A stretch of DNA of 64,000 nucleotides from Paraburkholderia phosphatilytica (GCF_003443895.1 NZ_QQOA01000003.1:186001-250000), one strand, 5' to 3'; shown: positions 9,202-18,976, numbered from the stretch's first letter. Notes: generated from the letters alone by a model not told the origin. Numbers and translations are program-made.

Positions 9202-10731
9202 ATGACCGAACCGACCCAACCGAACGCAGCCGGAGCACCGGAGGACGACAACAAGATCATCGCGGAACGCCGCGAGAAGCTCCGTGCGCTGCGCGAGCAA
9301 GGCGTCGCCTACCCGAACGATTTCCGCCCGACCCACCACGCCGCCGATCTGCAGAAGGATTACGCGGAAGCGGATAAAGACGCGCTCGAAGCGAAACCGC
9401 TCGACGTCGCGATCGCGGGCCGCATGATGCTGAAGCGCGTGATGGGCAAGGCGAGCTTCGCGACGGTGCGCGACGGCTCGGGCCAGATCCAGTTCTTCAT
9501 TACGCCGGCCGACGTCGGCGAAACGGCGTACGAGGCCTTCAAGAAGTGGGACATGGGCGACATCGTCGCCGCGCGCGGCCAGCTCTTTCGCACCAACAAG
9601 GGCGAGCTGTCGGTGCGCTGCACGGAGCTGCGCCTGCTGTCGAAGTCGCTGCGTCCGCTGCCGGACAAGTTCCATGGCCTCGCCGACCAGGAAACGCGCT
9701 ACCGCCAGCGCTATGTCGACCTGATCGTCACGCCGGAAGCACGCGCAACCTTCCAGGCGCGCACGAAGGCGATGTCGTCGATCCGCCGCTTCATGTCGGA
9801 CGCGAACTTCATGGAAGTCGAAACGCCGATGCTGCACCCGATTCCGGGCGGCGCCGCGGCGAAGCCGTTCGTCACGCATCACAACGCGCTCGACATGCAG
9901 ATGTTCCTGCGCATCGCGCCGGAGCTGTACCTGAAGCGGCTCGTCGTCGGTGGCTTCGAGCGCGTGTTCGAGATCAACCGTAACTTCCGGAACGAAGGCG
10001 TGTCGCCGCGCCACAATCCGGAATTCACGATGATGGAGTTCTACGCCGCGTACACCGATTACCGCTGGCTGATGGACTTCACCGAACAGTTGATCCGCCA
10101 GGCCGCAGTCGACGCGCTCGGCACCGCGACGATCACCTATCAGGGCCGCGAGCTCGATCTGGGCAAGCCGTTCCATCGCCTGACGATCACCCAGGCGATC
10201 CAGAAATACGCGCCGCAATACACGGACGGTCAGCTGTCCGATACCGCATTCCTGCGCAGCGAGCTGAAGAAGTTCGGCGTCGATACGAACCAGCCGGCGT
10301 TCCTGAACGCGGGCGTCGGTTCGCTGCAGCTCGCGCTCTTCGAGGAAACGGCGGAATCGCAGCTGTGGGAGCCGACCTTCATCATCGACTACCCGATCGA
10401 AGTGTCGCCGCTCGCGCGCGCATCGGACTCGCTCGAGAACATCACCGAGCGTTTCGAACTCTTCATCACCGGCCGCGAGATCGCGAACGGCTTCTCGGAA
10501 CTGAACGATCCGGAAGACCAGGCCGCGCGCTTCAAGAAGCAGGTCGAGCAGAAAGACGCCGGCGACGAGGAAGCGATGTTCTACGACGCCGACTACATCC
10601 GCGCGCTCGAATACGGGATGCCCCCGACGGGTGGCTGCGGTATCGGCATCGACCGCCTCGTGATGCTGCTGACCGACAGCCCCAGCATCCGCGACGTGAT
10701 CCTGTTCCCGCATCTGCGTCGCGAAGATTAA
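9202..10731 (+). CDS. lysS: Lysine--tRNA ligase (class II)
   Basis: Charges tRNA-Lys; 509 residues, the normal length. The N-terminal OB-fold anticodon-binding domain covers roughly residues 60-180. The class II catalytic core follows, with motif 2 in [20 protein letters not shown] and motif 3 in [15 protein letters not shown] near the C terminus. It sits 130 bp downstream of prfB in the same direction. Nothing is missing or unusual. Confidence 0.97.
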   Translation: MTEPTQPNAAGAPEDDNKIIAERREKLRALREQGVAYPNDFRPTHHAADLQKDYAEADKDALEAKPLDVAIAGRMMLKRVMGKASFATVRDGSGQIQFFITPADVGETAYEAFKKWDMGDIVAARGQLFRTNKGELSVRCTELRLLSKSLRPLPDKFHGLADQETRYRQRYVDLIVTPEARATFQARTKAMSSIRRFMSDANFMEVETPMLHPIPGGAAAKPFVTHHNALDMQMFLRIAPELYLKRLVVGGFERVFEINRNFRNEGVSPRHNPEFTMMEFYAAYTDYRWLMDFTEQLIRQAAVDALGTATITYQGRELDLGKPFHRLTITQAIQKYAPQYTDGQLSDTAFLRSELKKFGVDTNQPAFLNAGVGSLQLALFEETAESQLWEPTFIIDYPIEVSPLARASDSLENITERFELFITGREIANGFSELNDPEDQAARFKKQVEQKDAGDEEAMFYDADYIRALEYGMPPTGGCGIGIDRLVMLLTDSPSIRDVILFPHLRRED

Positions 10732-11077
10732 AGGCGGCGCTCTGAGACGTGTCCGGCGCTGCGCTATGCCGACGCCGGACACCGCCATCGCACGATCGGC
10801 GCAGCGCAACGCTGCCTGTCCGTTGGTCGCGTTGATCATTTGTAACTATGGGTAAAAGCTGCACGCGCCATGCCGGTGCGACTTGCATCCGGCATTTGTT
10901 GCGACACCATTGAAGGCCGCGCCCATTGGCCGTTCGATACTTCCTGCGGGATCGCCGCGGTGCGCTGGCATAAAGCTTGTTACAAATAGATAAGCTTACA
11001 TTCGAGGTTTGTCCGACAGTACGGTTTGACGGTCTGCCAGACCGATCGAACCGACTCTGCCAAGACGGAGGCACGAA
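10732..11077. other. Intergenic region between lysS and the glycine-zipper gene
   Basis: No gene seen. It holds an inverted repeat at 10749-10782 (GTGTCCGGCG/CGCCGGACAC, no T-run), a likely transcript end for lysS. The motif ATTTGTAAC occurs at 10838-10846 and as its reverse complement at 10979-10987. Two AAGCTT copies flank the second motif. A good sigma-70 promoter for the next gene is not obvious. Confidence 0.5.
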
Positions 11078-11845
11078 ATGGACAACATCAACGAACCACG
11101 CTCACCGAAACGACTTCACCCGCTGATCGCGACCGCCGCAGGCGCCGTGATCGTCGCGAGCCTCGCTGCGACCGCCGCGATCACCGGCGTGTTCCCGAAG
11201 GCATCCAGCACCAGCGCTCAATCCGATCAGACCACCGGCGCGCCGATCATCGCGTCGTCGCAACCGGTTGTGGATTCGGCCGCGCCGGCGGGGACGAATG
11301 CGCAGCAGCAGGCCCAGTTGCAGCAGCAACAGGCGGCAGCGGCGCAGCAGCAGGCTCAACAGCAACAGGCGCAAGCCCAACCGCAGCAGCCTGAACAGCC
11401 CGCGCCGCAGACGGCCCAGCAGGTGCCGGCACAGCCCTACCCGCAGCAGCAACAGCCTAATTACGCACAGCAGCCGCAGTACGCGCAGCAGGCTCCTGCA
11501 CCCGCGGCGGTGTGTTCGTCGTGCGGCGTCGTCGAGGGCATCTCGGCGCAGCGGCAGGAAGGCCACGGTACCGGCATCGGCGCGGTGGGCGGCGCGCTGG
11601 CCGGCGGCGTGGTCGGTAACCAGTTCGGCAGCGGCGGCGGCCGTACCGCGATGACGATTCTCGGCGCGGTCGGCGGCGGCTTTGCCGGTAACGCGGTCGA
11701 AAAGCACGTGCGCAGCACGACGGTCTATTCGGTGCGCGTGCATATGGAAAACGGCCGCACGCGCTACTTCACGTATCACGAAGCGCCGCCGTTCCAGCAG
11801 GGCGAACGCGTGCGGATCCAGAACGGCACGCTGGTGGCTGGCTGA
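11078..11845 (+). CDS. Glycine-zipper 2TM domain envelope protein with Gln-rich linker
   Basis: A 255-residue predicted envelope protein. An N-terminal hydrophobic segment (residues about 14-35) looks like a signal anchor. It is followed by a long Gln/Ala/Pro-rich linker (about 65-140) and a Cys pair in VCSSCGVVEGI. The glycine-zipper region comes next (GIGAVGGALAGGVVGNQFG and ILGAVGGGFAGNAVEKH, about 165-210), then a small C-terminal domain ending QNGTLVAG. Related SlyB/OsmB-like proteins insert into or stiffen the envelope; the exact role is unknown. A clear ribosome site (GGAGG) precedes the ATG. Expression ends at the shared hairpin terminator at 11930. Confidence 0.85.
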   Translation: MDNINEPRSPKRLHPLIATAAGAVIVASLAATAAITGVFPKASSTSAQSDQTTGAPIIASSQPVVDSAAPAGTNAQQQAQLQQQQAAAAQQQAQQQQAQAQPQQPEQPAPQTAQQVPAQPYPQQQQPNYAQQPQYAQQAPAPAAVCSSCGVVEGISAQRQEGHGTGIGAVGGALAGGVVGNQFGSGGGRTAMTILGAVGGGFAGNAVEKHVRSTTVYSVRVHMENGRTRYFTYHEAPPFQQGERVRIQNGTLVAG

Positions 11846-11929
11846 TCGCGTGACCGCTGTGGCGCCTTCGCGAGTGGGCCACACCGACGCTCGCTCGCGA
11901 AGCGGCCCACAAACCCAGGCCCGCAAACG

Positions 11930-11959
11930 AAAAAGGCGACCCGCATGGGTCGCCTTTTT
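11930..11959. terminator. Bidirectional intrinsic terminator
   Basis: AAAAAGGCGACCC, loop GCAT, GGGTCGCCTTTTT. It has A and T runs on both sides, so it can end the plus-strand glycine-zipper gene and the minus-strand isc operon after iscX. Confidence 0.88.
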
Positions 11960-12031
11960 CACGTCACGGACAACGAGCGCCGTCGTACGCGCGGTGGACG
12001 TCACCCTCGCGCACCTGCGGCAATCGGAGCA

Positions 12032-12229
12032 TCAATAATCCGCGTCCTCGATCCACGCGGCCTGGATCGCCTCGAGAATCCGTTCGCTCGATTTGTCGGG
12101 CGCGTCGTCGAAGCCTTCGAGTTCCGTCACCCAGCGATGCAGGTCCGTGAAACGCACGTATTGCGGATCGACGTCCGGGTGCGTGTCCGTCAGGGCCATC
12201 GCGATGTCCTGCGTATCGGTCCACTTCAT
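12032..12229 (-). CDS. iscX: Fe-S cluster assembly protein IscX
   Basis: A 65-residue acidic protein, the last gene of the isc operon, 15 bp after fdx. It begins MKWTDTQDIAMAL and ends IQAAWIEDADY, as in the IscX (YfhJ) family. IscX binds the cysteine desulfurase IscS and modulates sulfur transfer depending on iron. The length is normal for the family. Confidence 0.94.
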   Translation of the reverse strand: MKWTDTQDIAMALTDTHPDVDPQYVRFTDLHRWVTELEGFDDAPDKSSERILEAIQAAWIEDADY

Positions 12230-12244
12230 GGCAGCTCGCTCCTG

Positions 12245-12586
12245 TTAGTGATTTTCCTTCGCGTGATTGATCGAGTAGCGCGGGATTTCGACGACGAGGT
12301 CGGCATCCTCGGGCACCATCGCCTGACAGGATAGACGCGATTCCGGCTCCAGTCCCCATGCCTTGTCGAGCAGATCGTCTTCGTCTTCCTCGGACGGCTC
12401 GAGCGCATTGAAGCCCTCGCGCACGATCACGTGGCAGGTCGTGCACGCGCACGACTTCTCGCAGGCATGCTCGATCTCGATGCCGTTGTCGAGCAGGTTG
12501 TCGCAGACGCTCTTGCCCGGCACGGCGTCGATTACCGCGCCCTCCGGACACAGTTCGACGTGAGGCAGCACAACGATTTGAGGCAT
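12245..12586 (-). CDS. fdx: ISC-type [2Fe-2S] ferredoxin
   Basis: Electron carrier for Fe-S cluster assembly, 113 residues. The vertebrate-type ferredoxin cluster ligands are visible as CEKSCACTTC (C-x5-C-x2-C) and a fourth Cys in SRLSCQAM. Start MPQIVVLPHVELCPEGAVI matches the family. It lies 162 bp downstream of hscA and just upstream of iscX. Likely co-transcribed with the chaperones. Confidence 0.95.
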   Translation of the reverse strand: MPQIVVLPHVELCPEGAVIDAVPGKSVCDNLLDNGIEIEHACEKSCACTTCHVIVREGFNALEPSEEDEDDLLDKAWGLEPESRLSCQAMVPEDADLVVEIPRYSINHAKENH

Positions 12587-12748
12587 ACAGTTTCCGTTAG
12601 TCTGGGACCACGGCCGCCGCGTCCATCAGGGCGACGTGCCATGTCATTTTACTGGCGGCTTGCGCGCTGTCGACGCAGTTTTCCCCGCGTTGCGCGACCC
12701 TTGCCGTCCATGTTCGATCGAGCTTCGGCGAGCCTTTCAGGATCGCGC

Positions 12749-14620
12749 TCAGATCTCGTCGAGTTTGCGCCCTGAAAGCGCGCGGCGAATGCCCTTGTCC
12801 ATGCGGCGCGCGGCGAATTCGTCGGTGCCTTCGGCGAGCGTTTTGGTCGCTGCTTCGATCGCATCCACGTCGTCGCCCTGCACGACGCCTTGCAGTGCCA
12901 CGACGAGCGTATCGAGCTGCGCGCGTTCCGCGTCGTCGAGCAGTTCGCCGTCGGCGGCGAGCGCCGCATGCGTCGCTTCGATCAGCCGCTGCCCTTCGAC
13001 CTGCGCCTCGCGCAGCGCACGCGCGCGCATGTCGATCTCGGCGGTCTTGAAGCTGTCTTCGAGCATCCGCGCGACATCGGCGTCGGCGAGTCCATACGAC
13101 GGCTTCACCACCACCGACGCCTCCACGCCCGACAGCTGCTCGCGCGCGAACACCGACAGCAGGCCATCCGCATCAACCTGATAGGTCACACGAATCCGCG
13201 CGGCGCCGGCCGCCATCGGCGGAATGCCGCGCAGCTCGAAGCGCGCGAGCGAACGGCAATCGGAGACGAGCTCGCGCTCGCCCTGCACGACGTGAATCGC
13301 CATCGCGGTCTGACCGTCCTTGAAGGTGGTGAAATCCTGCGCGCGCGCGACCGGAATGGTCGAATTGCGCGGCACGATCTTCTCGGTGAGGCCGCCCATC
13401 GTTTCCACGCCGAGCGACAGCGGGATCACGTCGAGCAGCAGCCAGTCGTCGCCATCGCCGCCGCGGTTGCCCGCGAGCAGGTCGGCCTGGATCGCTGCGC
13501 CGAGCGCGACGACCTGATCCGGGTCGAGATTGGTGAGCGGCGGCTGGCCGAAGAACGCCTCGACCGCGCGCCGGATCACCGGCATCCGCGTCGCGCCGCC
13601 AACCAGCACCACGCCCTTGATGTCCGCGGGCGTCACCTTCGCGTCGCGCAGTGCGCGTTTCGTGGGGCCGAGCGTGCGTTGCACGAGCGCTTCAGTCAGC
13701 TGCGCGAAGGTCGCTTCGTCGATCGTCTGATCGAGGCGTGTACCGTTCGCGAGCGTGACGGCGAGCGGCGCATGCGGTTCGGCCGACAGCGCTTCTTTCA
13801 CGTTGCGCACGCTGTCGAGGAGCAGACGCACGTCTTCGGGCGCGAGCGACTGCAGTTCGATGCCAGCTGTGGCGAGCACGTGGCGGAACAGCGCATGATC
13901 GAAATCGTCGCCGCCGAGCGCCGAGTCGCCGCCCGCCGCGAGCACTTCGAACACGCCCTTGGTCAGCCTCAGGATCGACAGGTCGAAGGTGCCGCCGCCC
14001 AGGTCGTACACCGCGTACAGCCCTTCGGCCGCGTTATCGAGCCCGTAGGCGATCGCGGCCGCGGTCGGTTCGTTGAGCAGACGCAGCACATTGAGGCCCG
14101 CGAGCCGTGCGGCGTCTTTCGTCGCCTGACGCTGCGCTTCGTCGAAGTACGCGGGCACCGTGATCACCGCGCCGACGAGTTCGTCGCCGAGCGAGTCTTC
14201 CGCGCGCTGACGCAGCGTCGCGAGAATTTCCGCGGACACTTCGACCGGGCTCTTCACGCCGTCGACAGTACGGATCTGCACCATGCCCGGCGCATCGACG
14301 AAGTCGTAAGGCGCATTCTCGGCGCCCTCCACTTCGCTCTTGCCGCGGCCCATGAAACGCTTCACCGAAACGATCGTGTTGCGCGGATCGATGACCGCCT
14401 CGGCCTTCGCCGCACGGCCGATGCGCCGCCCGCCCTCTTCGAGGTAACGCACGACCGACGGCAGCAGCACGTGGCCATCCTCGTCGGGCAAAACGTCCGG
14501 CGAGCCGCTGCGCACCGCGGCGACCAGCGAGTTTGTCGTGCCGAGATCGATGCCGACCGCGAGCCGCCGTTGATGCGGCGCGGGCGCCATGCCGGGTTCG
14601 GAGATTTGCAGTAAAGCCAT
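12749..14620 (-). CDS. hscA: Fe-S protein assembly chaperone HscA (Hsp70 family)
   Basis: Specialised Hsp70 ATPase (623 residues) that helps transfer clusters from IscU to apo-proteins. I chose the ATG at 14620 because the protein then starts [10 protein letters not shown] like known HscA. The ATPase phosphate motif is [12 protein letters not shown], then [14 protein letters not shown] and [12 protein letters not shown]. The substrate-binding part follows from about residue 390, with the interdomain linker region [14 protein letters not shown]. It follows hscB by 76 bp. Confidence 0.96.
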   Translation of the reverse strand: MALLQISEPGMAPAPHQRRLAVGIDLGTTNSLVAAVRSGSPDVLPDEDGHVLLPSVVRYLEEGGRRIGRAAKAEAVIDPRNTIVSVKRFMGRGKSEVEGAENAPYDFVDAPGMVQIRTVDGVKSPVEVSAEILATLRQRAEDSLGDELVGAVITVPAYFDEAQRQATKDAARLAGLNVLRLLNEPTAAAIAYGLDNAAEGLYAVYDLGGGTFDLSILRLTKGVFEVLAAGGDSALGGDDFDHALFRHVLATAGIELQSLAPEDVRLLLDSVRNVKEALSAEPHAPLAVTLANGTRLDQTIDEATFAQLTEALVQRTLGPTKRALRDAKVTPADIKGVVLVGGATRMPVIRRAVEAFFGQPPLTNLDPDQVVALGAAIQADLLAGNRGGDGDDWLLLDVIPLSLGVETMGGLTEKIVPRNSTIPVARAQDFTTFKDGQTAMAIHVVQGERELVSDCRSLARFELRGIPPMAAGAARIRVTYQVDADGLLSVFAREQLSGVEASVVVKPSYGLADADVARMLEDSFKTAEIDMRARALREAQVEGQRLIEATHAALAADGELLDDAERAQLDTLVVALQGVVQGDDVDAIEAATKTLAEGTDEFAARRMDKGIRRALSGRKLDEI

Positions 14621-14696
14621 CGTGATCTTCGTAGGGAGTTCGTTCGCCGCGCACGCGCGCGGCTCGTTCATCTGTTCGGTGCTGCGTCTGCTGCCT

Positions 14697-15224
14697 CTAA
14701 ACGTCGAGCCTTTCGATCTGCGCGCCCACTTCGTGCGCGACCCGCTCGATGAACATCAGTTGCCGCACCGCTTCGCCGGCAGCCTGATCGGCGCCGCTGT
14801 CGAGCAGTTTGCCGAGCCGCTCGAAACGCACGCGTTCTTCGTCGCGCAGTTCGCCGAGCAATGCATCGAGCGCATCGACGTTCTTCGCCGCGGCGGCATC
14901 TTCGATGCTCTCGCGCCATTCCATCTGCTGCATCAGGAACGCCGGCTCCATCGCGGTGTTGTTCTCCGCGCCGACGTCGACGCCGCGCAGCGAAAGCAGA
15001 TAACGCGCGCGCTTCAGCGGATCGCGCAGCGTCTGATAGGCCTCGTTCGCGCGCGTCGCCCATTGCATCGCTATGCGCTTCTGCGCGTCGCCGGCGGCCG
15101 CGAAGCGGTCCGGATGCACCTGCGCCTGCACGGTCCGATACGCATCGTTGAGCGCGTCCGCATCGATCGAAAACCGCGCGGGCAGATGAAACAGGTCGAA
15201 GTGGCTGTCTTTCAGCGAGGCCAT
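14697..15224 (-). CDS. hscB: Fe-S assembly co-chaperone HscB (J-domain protein)
   Basis: J-protein partner that stimulates HscA and delivers IscU; 175 residues. The J domain carries the HPD triad at residues 37-39 (QVHPDRF). The C-terminal helical domain that binds IscU includes [15 protein letters not shown]. The gene is separated from iscA by 136 bp that contains a terminator-like hairpin. Confidence 0.95.
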   Translation of the reverse strand: MASLKDSHFDLFHLPARFSIDADALNDAYRTVQAQVHPDRFAAAGDAQKRIAMQWATRANEAYQTLRDPLKRARYLLSLRGVDVGAENNTAMEPAFLMQQMEWRESIEDAAAAKNVDALDALLGELRDEERVRFERLGKLLDSGADQAAGEAVRQLMFIERVAHEVGAQIERLDV

Positions 15225-15319
15225 GACAATGTTCGTTGCTGTGTTGCGATTGAAGTGCCGCCGCGGCGATCCGCGATCTCGCGCAGCGAGCCGCAGTTCA
15301 ATCTACGCCGCACAAACTA

Positions 15320-15343
15320 AAAAGGCGGCACACGCCGCCTTTT
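15320..15343. terminator. Terminator-like hairpin inside the isc operon (between iscA and hscB)
   Basis: AAAAGGCGGC, loop ACAC, GCCGCCTTTT: a 10-bp perfect stem with a T-run on each strand's 3' side. Read on the minus strand it lies 17-41 bp after the iscA stop and about 95 bp before the hscB start. It could partly terminate or protect the iscRSUA message. Confidence 0.75.
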
Positions 15344-15360
15344 GTCCGCTCGTGGCGGCG

Positions 15361-15684
15361 TTACACCCGGAACGACTCGCCGCACCCGCACTCGTCTTTC
15401 ACGTTCGGGTTGTTGAAGCGGAAGCCTTCGTTCAGGCCTTCGCGCGCGAAGTCGAGTTCGGTGCCGTCGATGTACGCAAGGCTCTTCGGGTCGACGATGA
15501 CCTTCACGCCATTGCTCTCGAACACCTGGTCTTCCGTGGCGAGCTCGTCGACGTACTCCAGCTTGTACGCGAGCCCCGAGCAGCCGGTGGTGCGCACGCC
15601 GAGCCGCAGCCCGATACCCTTGCCGCGCCGGGTCAGATACTTTTGCACGTGCTGTGCCGCTTTTTCGGTCAACGTAATGGCCAT
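15361..15684 (-). CDS. iscA: A-type iron-sulfur carrier IscA
   Basis: A-type carrier of 107 residues that receives or delivers clusters, especially [4Fe-4S]. The three conserved cysteines are present: one in [15 protein letters not shown] and the pair in [11 protein letters not shown] at the C terminus. It starts 6 bp after iscU ends, so the two are translated together. No unusual features. Confidence 0.96.
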   Translation of the reverse strand: MAITLTEKAAQHVQKYLTRRGKGIGLRLGVRTTGCSGLAYKLEYVDELATEDQVFESNGVKVIVDPKSLAYIDGTELDFAREGLNEGFRFNNPNVKDECGCGESFRV

Positions 15685-15690
15685 ATCGCG

Positions 15691-16122
15691 TTACGCCGTT
15701 GCTTCGTTCGCGCCCGTGGCGGATGCAGTTGCCGGTGCAGCCGCGCCGTGACGCTGCTTGTAGTCGGCGACCGCTGCCTTGATCGCGTCTTCCGCGAGGA
15801 TCGAGCAGTGGATCTTCACCGGCGGCAGCGCGAGCTCTTCGGCGATCTGCGTGTTCTTGATCGACAGCGCCTGGTCCAGCGTCTTGCCCTTCACCCACTC
15901 GGTGACGAGCGAGCTCGACGCGATCGCCGAACCGCAACCGTAGGTCTTGAACTTCGCGTCTTCGATCACGCCGTCCGCGCCCACGCGGATCTGCAGCTTC
16001 ATCACGTCGCCGCAGGCCGGCGCGCCGACCATGCCCGTACCGACCGTCTCGTCGTCCTTCGAGAACGAACCGACGTTGCGCGGGTTTTCGTAGTGGTCCA
16101 GCACCTTGTCGCTATAAGCCAT
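15691..16122 (-). CDS. iscU: Fe-S cluster assembly scaffold IscU
   Basis: Scaffold on which IscS and iron build the first cluster. It has 143 residues, somewhat longer than the usual ~128 because of an Ala/Thr-rich tail after KQRHG. The three ligand cysteines are seen in GAPACGDVMKLQI, YGCGSAIASSSL and KIHCSILAED. The HscA-recognition motif LPPVK is present (ELALPPVKIHC). It lies between iscS (111 bp upstream) and iscA. Confidence 0.96.
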   Translation of the reverse strand: MAYSDKVLDHYENPRNVGSFSKDDETVGTGMVGAPACGDVMKLQIRVGADGVIEDAKFKTYGCGSAIASSSLVTEWVKGKTLDQALSIKNTQIAEELALPPVKIHCSILAEDAIKAAVADYKQRHGAAAPATASATGANEATA

Positions 16123-16233
16123 GATTGCACTCCTTCAATTCTGTTCGGTAGTTCGACGCTCGTGCTTCCGTGCGCGTCGACCGTCAATGCGTGCGTTCGT
16201 TTCCTTCGAGCCGTGCGCCCTTGAACGGCGCGA

Positions 16234-17457
16234 TCAGTGCGCGGCCCACTGGATCGTCGTCAGGTCGATGCCGTCCTTGTGCATCTCCCACAGCGGCGAC
16301 AGGTCGCGCAGCTTCGCGATCTTGCCCTTCAGCAGGTTGATCACGTAGTCGACGTCCTGTTCCGTCGTGAAACGGCCGACCGTGAAGCGGATCGAGCTGT
16401 GTGCGAGTTCGTCGTTGCGGCCGAGCGCGCGCAGCACGTACGACGGCTCGAGCGAAGCCGACGTGCACGCCGAACCCGACGACACCGCAACGTCCTTCAC
16501 CGCCATGATCAGCGACTCGCCTTCGACGAAGTTGAAGCTGATGTTCAGGTTGTGCGGCACACGCTGTTCCATGTCGCCGTTCACATAGGTTTCCTCGATT
16601 TCCTGCAGGCCGCGCAGCAGCTTGTCGCGCAGCATGCGGATGCGTTCGTTCTCGGTGGCCATTTCTTCGCGCGCGATACGGAACGCTTCGCCCATGCCGA
16701 CGATCTGGTGCGTGGCCAGCGTGCCCGAGCGCATGCCGCGCTCGTGGCCGCCGCCGTGCATCTGCGCTTCGATCCGCACACGCGGCTTGCGGCGCACGTA
16801 CAGCGCGCCGATGCCCTTCGGGCCATAGGTCTTGTGCGCCGAGAACGACATCAGGTCGACCTTCAGCTTCTGCAGGTCGATCTCGACCTTGCCGGTGGCC
16901 TGCGCCGCGTCGACGTGGAAAATGATGCCTTTTTCACGGCAGATTTCGCCGATCGTCGCGATGTCCTGGATCACACCGATCTCGTTGTTCACATGCATCA
17001 CCGACACGACGATCGTGTCCGGGCGCAGCGCCGCCTTGAATGCGTCGAGATCGATCAGGCCATCGGGCTTCACGTCGAGGTACGTGACTTCGAAGCCTTC
17101 GCGCTCGAGATCGCGGGTGGTGTCGAGCACGGCCTTGTGCTCGGTCTTCACCGTGATCAGGTGCCGGCCCTTGCTCTTGTAGAAGCGCGCGGCGCCCTTT
17201 AGCGCGAGGTTGTCGGATTCGGTCGCGCCCGACGTCCAGATGATTTCGCGCGGGTCCGCGTTCACGAGCGCGGCGACCTGCTCGCGCGCTTCCTCGACCG
17301 CGCGTTCCGCGGTCCAGCCGTACGCGTGACTACGCGACGCCGGGTTGCCGAACTGCTCGCGCAGATACGGAATCATCTTGTCCACCACGCGCGGATCGAC
17401 CGGGGTCGTGGCGCTGTAGTCCATGTAAATGGGCAGGTGGGGAATATCGTTGTTCAT
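16234..17457 (-). CDS. iscS: Cysteine desulfurase IscS
   Basis: PLP enzyme that takes sulfur from cysteine for Fe-S clusters and tRNA thiolation. The ATG at 17457 gives 407 residues starting [23 protein letters not shown] lies six bases before it. The PLP lysine is in [12 protein letters not shown]. The mobile catalytic Cys loop is [17 protein letters not shown], the group I type expected for IscS. It follows iscR by 81 bp. Confidence 0.97.
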   Translation of the reverse strand: MNNDIPHLPIYMDYSATTPVDPRVVDKMIPYLREQFGNPASRSHAYGWTAERAVEEAREQVAALVNADPREIIWTSGATESDNLALKGAARFYKSKGRHLITVKTEHKAVLDTTRDLEREGFEVTYLDVKPDGLIDLDAFKAALRPDTIVVSVMHVNNEIGVIQDIATIGEICREKGIIFHVDAAQATGKVEIDLQKLKVDLMSFSAHKTYGPKGIGALYVRRKPRVRIEAQMHGGGHERGMRSGTLATHQIVGMGEAFRIAREEMATENERIRMLRDKLLRGLQEIEETYVNGDMEQRVPHNLNISFNFVEGESLIMAVKDVAVSSGSACTSASLEPSYVLRALGRNDELAHSSIRFTVGRFTTEQDVDYVINLLKGKIAKLRDLSPLWEMHKDGIDLTTIQWAAH

Positions 17458-17538
17458 CAATTGCTCCGGGGACATCGATGCTCTGGCCGAACTCGTCCGC
17501 GTTCTTTGCGCGCCAGCATGACCGGCGCGCCGCGCGGA

Positions 17539-18069
17539 TCAGGAACTCGCCATGTTGAAAACGGAATTCGGACCCTTCGGCGCCACGCGGGTCGGTTCGA
17601 CCGGCGGCGCCTCGCTGCGGCGATCGCGCAGCACCGCCGGCGCGCCTTCACGCGCCCGCTGCTGATCGACCAGATCCTTCAGCGACACCGAGTCCAGATA
17701 CTCGACCATCTTCTGGTTCAGCGTGGACCACAGCTCGTGCGTCATGCAGTGGCCGTCGTGCTGCTTGGTGCCCTCGCAGCTGCCCTTGCCGCCGCACTGG
17801 GTGGCGTCGAGCGGTTCGTCGACGGCGATGATGATGTCCGCCACCGTGACGTCTTCCGCGCGCCGCGCGAGGTTGTAACCGCCGCCCGGACCGCGTACCG
17901 ACTCGACGATCTCATGGCGACGCAGCTTGCCGAACAGCTGCTCGAGATAAGACAGCGAGATGTGCTGGCGCTGGCTGATACCTGCCAGCGTCACCGGGCC
18001 CTGCTCCTGGCGCAATGCCAGGTCGATCATCGCCGTGACGGCGAACCGGCCTTTCGTGGTGAGTCTCAT
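17539..18069 (-). CDS. iscR: Fe-S cluster-sensing repressor IscR
   Basis: Rrf2-family regulator of 176 residues that binds a [2Fe-2S] cluster and represses its own operon when clusters are plentiful. The winged helix covers residues 1-80 (start MRLTTKGRFAVTAMIDLAL). The cluster ligands are the three cysteines in CGGKGSCEGTKQHDGHC and a downstream His in MTHELW. An upstream in-frame TTG at 18087 is possible but the ATG matches homologues. The first gene of iscRSUA-hscBA-fdx-iscX, with an IscR-type operator in its promoter. The C-terminal tail (from about residue 135) is Pro/Arg-rich and variable. Confidence 0.95.
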   Translation of the reverse strand: MRLTTKGRFAVTAMIDLALRQEQGPVTLAGISQRQHISLSYLEQLFGKLRRHEIVESVRGPGGGYNLARRAEDVTVADIIIAVDEPLDATQCGGKGSCEGTKQHDGHCMTHELWSTLNQKMVEYLDSVSLKDLVDQQRAREGAPAVLRDRRSEAPPVEPTRVAPKGPNSVFNMASS

Positions 18070-18106
18070 GATGTTGGGGAACCGCAATTCTCGACAATTT
18101 TCGTCA

Positions 18107-18138
18107 AGTATAAATACATGAGAGTTTTAGTCAAGTAT
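18107..18138 (-). promoter_or_regulatory. iscR promoter with overlapping IscR type 1 operator
   Basis: On the minus strand, -35 TTGACT (18134-18129) and -10 TATACT (18112-18107) are separated by 16 bp. A 25-bp imperfect palindrome at 18114-18138 starts ATACTTGACT and ends TCATGTAT. It fits the left half of the type 1 IscR consensus (ATAxxTGACT) and overlaps the -35 box and spacer, which suits repression by holo-IscR. Confidence 0.82.
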
Positions 18139-18163
18139 CCACGGTGACAGATGGGTTATCTGC

Positions 18164-18565
18164 TTAATTCGCGAGCTGGCCGCGCAGCCCCGCGAGCAGT
18201 CCGCGGCAGGCCGCCTCGCACTGGTCCAGCACCGCCTCGAACCCGCCATCGTCGCCGAAGTACGGATCCACGACTTCGCGGGCGTCCGCCTGCGGATCGA
18301 ACTCCATCAGCAGGCGGATCTTGTCGCGATGGGCCGGCGGGCAGATCCGCGTGAGCGCGGCGACGTTCGCATCGTCCATCGCGATCAGCAGGTCGAAGCG
18401 CTCGAAATCCGCCGCGCCGATATGCCAGCCGCCGGTGCCCGCCGAATCGATCTCGATGCGGTTACCCAGTTTCGCGGCCGCCACCTGATCGCGCATCACG
18501 CCCTCCGCCGTCGGGGAGCGGCAGATATTCCCCAGACAGACAAAACAGATCGCGATGGATTTCAT
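18164..18565 (-). CDS. Low-molecular-weight protein-tyrosine phosphatase, apparently with an internal deletion
   Basis: Family member of 133 residues from the ATG at 18565 (usual length 150-165). The P-loop is VCLGNICRS (nucleophile Cys10, Arg16) and the general-acid Asp is in VVDPYFG (Asp100), so catalytic residues are present. About 28-30 residues normally found between GTGGWHIG and ADFERFDLLIAMD are absent; the join is in frame at residues 50/51. That segment carries a helix next to the active site. It is the gene just upstream of iscR, an order common in Burkholderia. The gene may be functional with a changed pocket, or a decaying copy. Confidence 0.88.
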   Translation of the reverse strand: MKSIAICFVCLGNICRSPTAEGVMRDQVAAAKLGNRIEIDSAGTGGWHIGAADFERFDLLIAMDDANVAALTRICPPAHRDKIRLLMEFDPQADAREVVDPYFGDDGGFEAVLDQCEAACRGLLAGLRGQLAN

Positions 18566-18733
18566 CGGAAAAACCGGCGATGCGCCGCGGTTGTAAAAAA
18601 GGGTGCGGCGATTATACAAACGGTTGGAATTTGGCGCCGGAGGGCTTGCAGCGGAGGGTCTCGCGGCCGTGGTCTCACGGCCTGAAGGCGCGTGACGAAT
18701 CAGCGAGGCACTGAGCGCCCCGCTCGTTGCCGC

Positions 18734-18976
18734 TTAAAGCGCAGCAGCAGGTGCGCTCATCGAGCCGCTGGAGGGCATCGGCTTCACCGCTGCCTCCGAC
18801 GCGTCGCTCACGAACCCGTACGACACCGTGCGGGCAAGCTCCGCCGTCAGCGCGTTCGCCGCGAGCGGCATCGGCTGCGCGCGCGACGACAGATCGTCCG
18901 CCGATCGCACCCACGCTGCGATACCGAGTACCAGCACAATGGCCACAGGCCACCAGGTCAGGATTTTGGTTTTCAT
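18734..18976 (-). CDS. Small predicted membrane protein
   Basis: An 80-residue protein with a GGAG ribosome site seven bases before the ATG. One N-terminal hydrophobic segment (residues about 7-22, ILTWWPVAIVLVLGIAAW) could be a signal anchor or signal peptide. The rest is Ala/Ser-rich and low in complexity, ending SMSAPAAAL. I do not recognise a family. It lies 205 bp downstream of lutB in the same direction, in the place where lutC might be expected, but shows no LutC features. Confidence 0.6.
   Translation of the reverse strand: MKTKILTWWPVAIVLVLGIAAWVRSADDLSSRAQPMPLAANALTAELARTVSYGFVSDASEAAVKPMPSSGSMSAPAAAL

Noticed and set aside
10965..10985. Sigma-54-like TGGCATAAAGCTTGTT before the glycine-zipper gene
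   Set aside because: The -12 GC dinucleotide is missing (TTGT), so it does not meet the consensus.
12890..14614. 574-codon plus-strand open frame over hscA
   Set aside because: Antisense shadow; hscA motifs are complete on the minus strand.
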